NCBI GenBank assembly: GCA_050733695.1
Contig: JBOHTO010000138.1
Coordinates: 1 to 46,706 of the forward strand
Source of the DNA: JBOHTO01 sp050733695
GTDB lineage: Bacteria; Gemmatimonadota; Gemmatimonadetes; Gemmatimonadales; Gemmatimonadaceae
Length of the DNA stretch: 46,706 bases
Direction: 5' to 3'
The notes under the pieces are model-generated. The model was not told the DNA's origin, made no database searches, and saw only the letters and a list, made by a program, of their open reading frames with translations. A program made the position numbers and the translations under genes. Positions 42,302 to 46,706 of the stretch are shown piece by piece (within the stretch, counting starts at the first letter, position 1; each line of letters begins with the position of its first letter).

Positions 42302-42682
42302 CTATCGGCTGTGCCGGTACATCATGTCGACAAGCTCATCGTACATCGCATTCGCCTCGATCTCCCCGGAGCGGATCGCCGACGTTGCGCAGTGCTTCAG
42401 GTGGTTGCGCATCAGTTCGCGCCCAACCGCGCGCAGCGCCTCATGCACGGAGGAGATCTGCGTCATGATGTCGGCGCAGTAGCGATCCTCCTCGACCATT
42501 TTCTGCAGGCCCCGGACCTGCCCCTCGATCCGGCGCAACCTCTTGAGGTTTCGATCCTTGATGTCGCGGTCCACACCCACCGCCTTCCTCCCGTCCGTCA
42601 CGTCAGCGTCGACACCGCACGCACAGGGAGCGTGCGCCGTCTCGCCTGCACGACCAGCCGAGCGTCGGGTTTTCGATGTCAT
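42302..42682 (-). CDS. csoR: CsoR-type copper-sensing repressor
   Basis: 126 residues. The CsoR/RcnR helical domain has the Cu(I) ligands Cys69 (DRYCADIMTQ), His94 and Cys98 (NHLKHC); the 25- and 4-residue spacing equals that of the mycobacterial Cys36-His61-Cys65 site. LKRLRRIEGQVRGLQKMV is the usual DNA-binding helix. An N-terminal extension of 40 residues contains HAPCACG, possibly additional metal ligands. ATG 42682 has an excellent ribosome site (AAAGGAG, nine bases upstream). It is the last gene of the cupredoxin-copA-csoR run, 130 bases after copA. Cu(I) binding would release it from an operator upstream of the run. Confidence 0.94.
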   Translation of the reverse strand: MTSKTRRSAGRAGETAHAPCACGVDADVTDGRKAVGVDRDIKDRNLKRLRRIEGQVRGLQKMVEEDRYCADIMTQISSVHEALRAVGRELMRNHLKHCATSAIRSGEIEANAMYDELVDMMYRHSR

Positions 42683-42812
42683 TGGTGCTGGCTCCTTTCG
42701 CCGAATGCGAGCCCGAAGTGTACACCGCCGCCGTCCAGGCGGCCGGCCCGGACCAGATCATGATCTCCGCGTCTTGTCTCATTTCCATCGCATGCTCACG
42801 TCCATCGTATAC

Positions 42813-45248
42813 TCACGCGATGCGCGCGCGGCGGAGGCGCAGGCTGTTCATCACGACGCTCACCGAGCTGAAGGCCATCGCGGCGCTCGCCAGGATCGGA
42901 CTCAGAAGCAGCCCGAACGCCGGATAGAGCACGCCGGCCGCTATCGGGATGCCGACCGCGTTGTAGATGAACGCCCAGAACAGGTTCTGCTTCATCGTGC
43001 GCATCGTGCGGCGGGAGAGCTCGATCGCGTGTGCCGTGCTTCGCAGGTCGTCGCGCATCAGCACCACATCCGCCGCCTCGGCGGCAATGTCCGTCCCCGT
43101 CCCCATCGCCATCCCCACATCGGCGCGCGCGAGCGCCGGCGCGTCGTTGATGCCGTCGCCGACCATCGCCACCACCTTCCCCTCGGCCTGCAGGCGCTCG
43201 ATCTCGGCAACCTTCCCATCCGGGAGCACGCCTGCCACCACGCGGTCGATGCCGGCCTCCTTCGCGATCGCGCGCGCCGTGCGATCGTTGTCCCCGGTGA
43301 GCATCACGACCTCGAGCCCCATCCGGTGCATGCGCTCGATCGCTTCGCGCGACGTGAGCTTGATGGGGTCCGCAACGGCGAACACGCCGGCCAGCGCGCC
43401 GTCTGTCGCCACGTACATCGGCGTCTTGCCTTCTCCGGCGAGCCGTTCGGCGGCCTCCCGCAGCGGCGCGATGGCGATCGCATGATCACTCATGAGAGCC
43501 GCATTCCCCACCGCGAGGGCAGTTCCGTCCACAACCCCAACAGCGCCGCGACCCGTCACCGCGTCGAATCCTTCCGGCGCCGTGAGAGCGAGCCCGCGCT
43601 CCCTTGCGTGTCGTACAATGGCGTCCGCCAGCGGGTGCTCGCTCGCCATCTCGAGCGACGCCACGAGTCGCAGCAGCTCCTCGTCGGCGCGATCAAACCC
43701 CGCCCCTGGCGCGGCAATCACATCGGTCACGCCGGGTTTGCCTTGCGTCACCGTTCCGGTCTTGTCGAGCACCACCGTGCGGACGTCGCCCGCCCGCTGG
43801 AGCGCCTCACCTCCCTTGATGAGCACCCCGAGCTCCGCTCCCTTGCCCGTGGAGACCATCACCGCCGTCGGCACGGCGAGCCCCATCGCACAGGGGCAGG
43901 CTATGATGAGGACCGCAACCGCGGCCGCGAAGGCGCGCACGTCGGGCGCCGCACCCGCCGCGATGAACCAGACGACAAACGTCGCTATGGCGATCGAGAT
44001 CACTACTGGCACAAAGATACCGCTCACCCGGTCGGCGAGGCGCTGGATGGGCGCGCGTGAACCCTGAGCGTCGCGCATCAGCTTGACGATCTGCGCGAGC
44101 ATACTGTCGCTGCCCAGCGTCGTCGCAGTGTAGCGGAAGCTCCCGGTCCCGTTGATCGTGGCGCCGATCACTCTGTCGCCAGCGCCCTTCTTCACCGGAA
44201 GCGACTCGCCCGTGAGCATCGACTCATCGACCGCGCTCTGTCCTGACACGACCTCACCGTCCACCGGCACGCGCTCACCGGGTCGAACTACCACCGTCTC
44301 GCCGCGTGCGACGTCCTCCACGGGCACGTCCACTTCCTGTCCATCGCGAACCACGCGCGCCGTCCCGGGCTGCAGGTCCACCAGCGCCCGGAGCGCGGCC
44401 GACGTATGCCGCTTCGCACGCGCCTCGAACATGTTACCGGTGAGGACGAGGGCGATGATTATGATCACCGCCTCGTAGTACACGTCAGGGGCGAGACTGC
44501 GGCTCAGGAAGAAGCCCGGGGCGACGGTCGCGACGAGCGAGTACAGAAACGCCGCGCCCGTGCCGACGGCGACGAGCGTGTTCATGTCCGCCGAGTGGTG
44601 GCGGAAGGCGGCCCACGCGCGTGTGTAGAAGTGCCGGCCAGCCCAAAGCATCACCCCAAGGGTGACGAACAGCAGGCCGTACGACAGGGTCACCGCGGGA
44701 ATCGCGTACAGCCACGGCGCGACACTCCGCAGCGCTGGCGTCAGCAAATCCATTGCCCAACGCATGAACGGATCGGCGACGGCAGTGTGACCGTACTCGC
44801 CCGCAGCCATGAGCGGCATGGAGAGGAGCATTGCGAGCACGCCGGCGATGCCGCTGGCCATCGCCTTCCGGCGCAGCTCGGTGAGCTCCTCTGCCTGCGC
44901 CCTGTCACGCGCCTCCTGCTCCTCGAACGCGGACTGGCCCGGTGAAGCAAGCTCCGCCTCGTAGCCGGTTGCCCGGATCGTTTCGACAAGCTGGTCCGGC
45001 GTGATCGCGGCCGGATCGAAAGTGATGGCTGCGTTCTTCATCATCAGGTTCACCGAGGCGTCGACGACGCCAGGCTGGCTGGCGAGCGCCTTCTGCACGC
45101 GCGATTGACACGCCGCGCACGTCATCCCGTTCACCGGGATCCGTATCTTGCTGCCAAGCGCCGTGCTCCCCGCGTCGCCTGCGGGACCGCCGTTTGACGT
45201 CGCAGCATCTGCCCGTAATCCCGTGCCGATTGTCGTGGCCATCGGCAT
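42813..45248 (-). CDS. copA: Copper-translocating P1B-type ATPase
   Basis: 811 residues from ATG 45248. A soft-metal HMA domain carries GMTCAACQSR (Cys44, Cys47). Eight membrane helices follow, with the actuator motif DESMLTGESLP, the transmembrane ACPCAMGLAVPTAVM (CPC), DKTGTVTQGKPG (phosphorylated Asp), EHPLADAIV and GDGINDAPAL. The final helices carry FIYNAVGIP and MAFSSVSVVMNS, the Tyr-Asn and Met-Ser-Ser residues of Cu(I)-specific P1B-1 pumps. It exports Cu(I) from the cytosol to the periplasm. ATG 45251 overlaps the cupredoxin stop but sits only two bases from GAGGAG; ATG 45248 has better spacing (five bases). The partner Cus pump lies at 21747-27623. Confidence 0.96.
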   Translation of the reverse strand: MPMATTIGTGLRADAATSNGGPAGDAGSTALGSKIRIPVNGMTCAACQSRVQKALASQPGVVDASVNLMMKNAAITFDPAAITPDQLVETIRATGYEAELASPGQSAFEEQEARDRAQAEELTELRRKAMASGIAGVLAMLLSMPLMAAGEYGHTAVADPFMRWAMDLLTPALRSVAPWLYAIPAVTLSYGLLFVTLGVMLWAGRHFYTRAWAAFRHHSADMNTLVAVGTGAAFLYSLVATVAPGFFLSRSLAPDVYYEAVIIIIALVLTGNMFEARAKRHTSAALRALVDLQPGTARVVRDGQEVDVPVEDVARGETVVVRPGERVPVDGEVVSGQSAVDESMLTGESLPVKKGAGDRVIGATINGTGSFRYTATTLGSDSMLAQIVKLMRDAQGSRAPIQRLADRVSGIFVPVVISIAIATFVVWFIAAGAAPDVRAFAAAVAVLIIACPCAMGLAVPTAVMVSTGKGAELGVLIKGGEALQRAGDVRTVVLDKTGTVTQGKPGVTDVIAAPGAGFDRADEELLRLVASLEMASEHPLADAIVRHARERGLALTAPEGFDAVTGRGAVGVVDGTALAVGNAALMSDHAIAIAPLREAAERLAGEGKTPMYVATDGALAGVFAVADPIKLTSREAIERMHRMGLEVVMLTGDNDRTARAIAKEAGIDRVVAGVLPDGKVAEIERLQAEGKVVAMVGDGINDAPALARADVGMAMGTGTDIAAEAADVVLMRDDLRSTAHAIELSRRTMRTMKQNLFWAFIYNAVGIPIAAGVLYPAFGLLLSPILASAAMAFSSVSVVMNSLRLRRARIA

Positions 45249-45691
45249 CATTGCTCCTCGGCGACGAGCGTGCCGCGAAGCATGCTCATGCCACAGGTGA
45301 ATTCGTACCGTCCGGCCCTGGGTGGCGTCACCTCGACCGATGTCTTCTGGAAGGCGGGCAGGAACTTCCTGATGCCGAAATCGGGGAAGACAATCTCCTC
45401 CGAGCACCCCGACGTCTCCTGCCGGTCGAATACGAGCCGCACCGGCTGGCCCGCCCTGGCGCGGATCGTCGCCGGGCTGTAGCCGCCCTTCACCTGTATG
45501 GTGACTTCGGCCGCGCTCGTGCCCCCGCCCCCGGCCCCGGCCCCGGCTCTGCTCCCGACCCCGTCGCCATCGCCGTCCCCTGTCTGCACACCCGCGACTA
45601 CCGTCCCTCGCTCGGCGAGGAAGAAGTACCAGTTAACCCAGCCGATGGCAGCCACGCCGGTGGCGAGGACAGCCCATTCAACGGGTGTCAT
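45248..45691 (-). CDS. Membrane-anchored cupredoxin-domain protein
   Basis: 147 residues from ATG 45691. One N-terminal membrane helix (WAVLATGVAAIGWVNWYFF) is followed by a Gly/Ala/Asp linker (residues 33-60) and a cupredoxin fold of about 85 residues (VTIQVKGGYSPATIRARAGQPVRLVFDR). Possible metal ligands are Cys96 (SGCSEE), Cys133, Met135 and Met137 (FTCGMSML). Such domains often accompany CopA and probably hand copper to, or take it from, the ATPase at the outer face of the membrane. The ribosome site is embedded in an unusual run of G tracts just upstream (45699-45719). An in-frame start ten codons earlier would add a poly-Gly tail and was rejected. Confidence 0.85.
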   Translation of the reverse strand: MTPVEWAVLATGVAAIGWVNWYFFLAERGTVVAGVQTGDGDGDGVGSRAGAGAGGGGTSAAEVTIQVKGGYSPATIRARAGQPVRLVFDRQETSGCSEEIVFPDFGIRKFLPAFQKTSVEVTPPRAGRYEFTCGMSMLRGTLVAEEQ

Positions 45692-45698
45692 TCCGCCT

Positions 45699-45719
45699 CC
45701 CCCTCCCCCTCCCCCTCCC
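45699..45719 (-). promoter_or_regulatory. G-quadruplex-like 5' leader before the cupredoxin start
   Basis: On the minus strand four G-runs (G3, G5, G5, G5) are separated by single A bases and lead into the ribosome site GGAGG and the ATG at 45691. The pattern satisfies a simple G-quadruplex rule. In mRNA such a structure would occlude the ribosome site. Cation- or copper-dependent control is only speculation. Confidence 0.6.
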
Positions 45720-45800
45720 ACTCCCCGCTCCCGCCCGAATGCTCATTGTCGGCCGTTGCATCGTCCTGCTCCGTCGATAGGGAAGAATTGTGGCGGCTAC

Positions 45801-45830
45801 ATACCCACCACAGGTATCAAGGTAGATACC
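45801..45830 (-). promoter_or_regulatory. Probable CsoR operator of the cupredoxin-copA-csoR operon
   Basis: Two overlapping inverted repeats: ATACCCACCACAGGTAT (45801-45817; ATACC-N7-GGTAT) and GGTATCAAGGTAGATACC (45813-45830; GGTATC-N6-GATACC), followed by more ATACCCCC-like text. They resemble known CsoR sites (GTATACCC/GGGTA halves) and lie about 110 bases before the cupredoxin start, in the only long gap of this locus. Promoter hexamers are not clear. Confidence 0.55.
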
Positions 45831-45843
45831 CCCATCCCCTATG

Positions 45844-46706
45844 TCAAGCACCGTCCTGGCCGGCCTCCTCCAGTATCGCATCGCGCACGTAATACCCGCC
45901 GCACTCCCTCACCACGCCCGCTACCGCACGTGTGGCTGCATCTTCCTCCGCGCCCAGCCGGGTGCGATGCCCGCGAAACCTGAGCCCGGACTGAACGCAG
46001 AAGAGATCGCACAGCGCGAGCTGACCGTCACCCTCGGCGCTCTCTTCCCCGCGTTCCTCGATGAGTCGCTGGGTGCGCGCGATCACCGCCGCCGTTGCGA
46101 ACAGCTCGATAGCCATGTTGGCAAGACGCTCCAGATCGAGCTGGCGCTCGACGATCTCCTTCCTGTGACGAAGGATTGCGCGGTCGGCGGCCGATTTGAG
46201 CTCCGCGACATGCTTCTCGAAATACTCGCGGTGGCGCGTGAGCCGCTCGTGCAATCGGGCGTCGAGCTTGCCGGATGCTCCGAGTGCACTCTTCATGCGT
46301 GACGCCGCGTAGCCGCTGAGCAGTCCCAGGTTGCGCAGCGGACGGCGCAGCGCCGAGCCGACCTCTCTGAGCTGATCGGCCGGCGTCTGTATCCCGTTGA
46401 GTGCGATGAACAGGCGCAGGATCTCGTTCGTCCCCTCGAATATCCGGTTGATTCGCGCATCGCGCAGCATGCGTTCGTACGGATACGGTTTGACGTAGCC
46501 GCGGCCGCCTGCGACCTGTACCATCTCGTCGGCCGCGCGCCAGATCATGTCACTCGCGAATACCTTCGCGCACGCAGCTTCGAGCGAGAAATCACTCTCC
46601 TCGTTGTCGATCATTGAAGCGAGGATGCCCACCATCGCGTCCGATGCGTAGATGTCCGAGGCTAGCTCCGCCATCTTGCGCTGCGTGATCTCGAAGCCCG
46701 CAATGG
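45844..46706 (-). CDS. Acyl-CoA dehydrogenase, C-terminal part (cut by window edge)
   Basis: About 287 residues are visible; the frame is open to the last base, so the start lies outside. GFEITQRKMAELASDIYASDAMV and DMIWRAADEMVQVAGGRGYVKPYPYERMLRDARI-type text match the helical C-terminal domain of acyl-CoA dehydrogenases; RIFEGTNEILRLFIAL includes the Glu that is the catalytic base in very-long-chain family members. The remaining 150 residues (helical, LRRPLRNLGLLSGYAASRM and so on) form the extra C-terminal domain of VLCAD/ACAD9-like enzymes. It oxidises acyl-CoA using FAD in beta-oxidation. Its stop lies about 150 bases before the cupredoxin start. Confidence 0.9.
   Translation of the reverse strand, partial: IAGFEITQRKMAELASDIYASDAMVGILASMIDNEESDFSLEAACAKVFASDMIWRAADEMVQVAGGRGYVKPYPYERMLRDARINRIFEGTNEILRLFIALNGIQTPADQLREVGSALRRPLRNLGLLSGYAASRMKSALGASGKLDARLHERLTRHREYFEKHVAELKSAADRAILRHRKEIVERQLDLERLANMAIELFATAAVIARTQRLIEERGEESAEGDGQLALCDLFCVQSGLRFRGHRTRLGAEEDAATRAVAGVVRECGGYYVRDAILEEAGQDGA

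Noticed and set aside
42735..42760. GCCGCC-GTCCA-GGCGGC hairpin between copA and csoR as a terminator
   Set aside because: No T-run, and csoR directly downstream is probably co-transcribed.
1..46706. tRNA/rRNA genes, CRISPR arrays, insertion sequences, prophage
   Set aside because: None found on reading both strands; the gene content is ordinary chromosomal apart from the toxin-antitoxin pair and the methyltransferase trio.

Overview
This is a GC-rich bacterial chromosome segment, densely coded, with very short intergenic gaps and many 4-base start/stop overlaps. The Gram-negative cell plan is clear: a TolC-type outer-membrane protein, an RND efflux pump, periplasmic lipoproteins and a predicted beta-barrel. 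The gene mix (many hybrid histidine kinases, a secreted PIG-L deacetylase, de novo NAD genes nadB-nadA-nadC, CsoR/CopA plus CusBA copper handling) fits an environmental bacterium. My best guess is Gemmatimonadota, but this rests on overall impression and no marker gene here proves it. There are no rRNA or tRNA genes, no CRISPR array and no transposase.

Layout. (1) 1-5715: a sensory operon made of a multi-receiver hybrid kinase (cut at the left edge), a CheR methyltransferase, a receiver-less CheB methylesterase and a REC-PAS-kinase, all chained by overlapping starts. (2) 5801-9093: an exported beta-barrel-like protein, a c-type cytochrome lipoprotein with an unusual heme motif, a degenerate receiver and a PAS histidine kinase. 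(3) 9183-18586 and on to 20869: 2-oxoglutarate dehydrogenase E1 (sucA), an exported PIG-L deacetylase, a complete ABC importer of the Fe3+/polyamine-like class (binding protein, ATPase, fused permease), a hybrid kinase and an ANTAR-type response regulator. The first six genes are all joined by GTGA overlaps. (4) 20929-27623: copper/silver efflux, with a 45-residue membrane peptide that is easily missed, a secreted Cys/Met/His-rich protein, and a TolC-CusB-CusA tripartite pump. (5) 27712-28486: a VapBC-like toxin-antitoxin pair with an AT-rich promoter that looks leaderless. (6) 28671-34673, minus strand: a BMP-type nucleoside ABC importer (binding protein, double ATPase, two permeases), then a TetA-like MFS exporter. 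(7) 34794-38381: nadB-nadA-nadC, the complete path from aspartate to nicotinate mononucleotide. (8) 38422-42289: a translationally coupled trio of a D12-class adenine methyltransferase, an XPB-like SF2 helicase and a Bax1/DUF790 nuclease. (9) 42302-45691, minus strand: cupredoxin, CopA copper ATPase and CsoR repressor behind a probable CsoR operator. (10) 45844-46706: the C-terminal part of an acyl-CoA dehydrogenase, cut by the right edge.

How the parts fit. Two separate copper loci probably cooperate: CopA moves cytosolic Cu(I) to the periplasm, and the Cus-type pump expels it across the outer membrane. The most interesting candidate system is the methyltransferase-XPB-Bax1 trio. Helicase plus nuclease is a known archaeal nucleotide-excision-repair pair. 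Its coupling here to a DNA adenine methyltransferase raises the possibility of a modification-linked repair or defence module.
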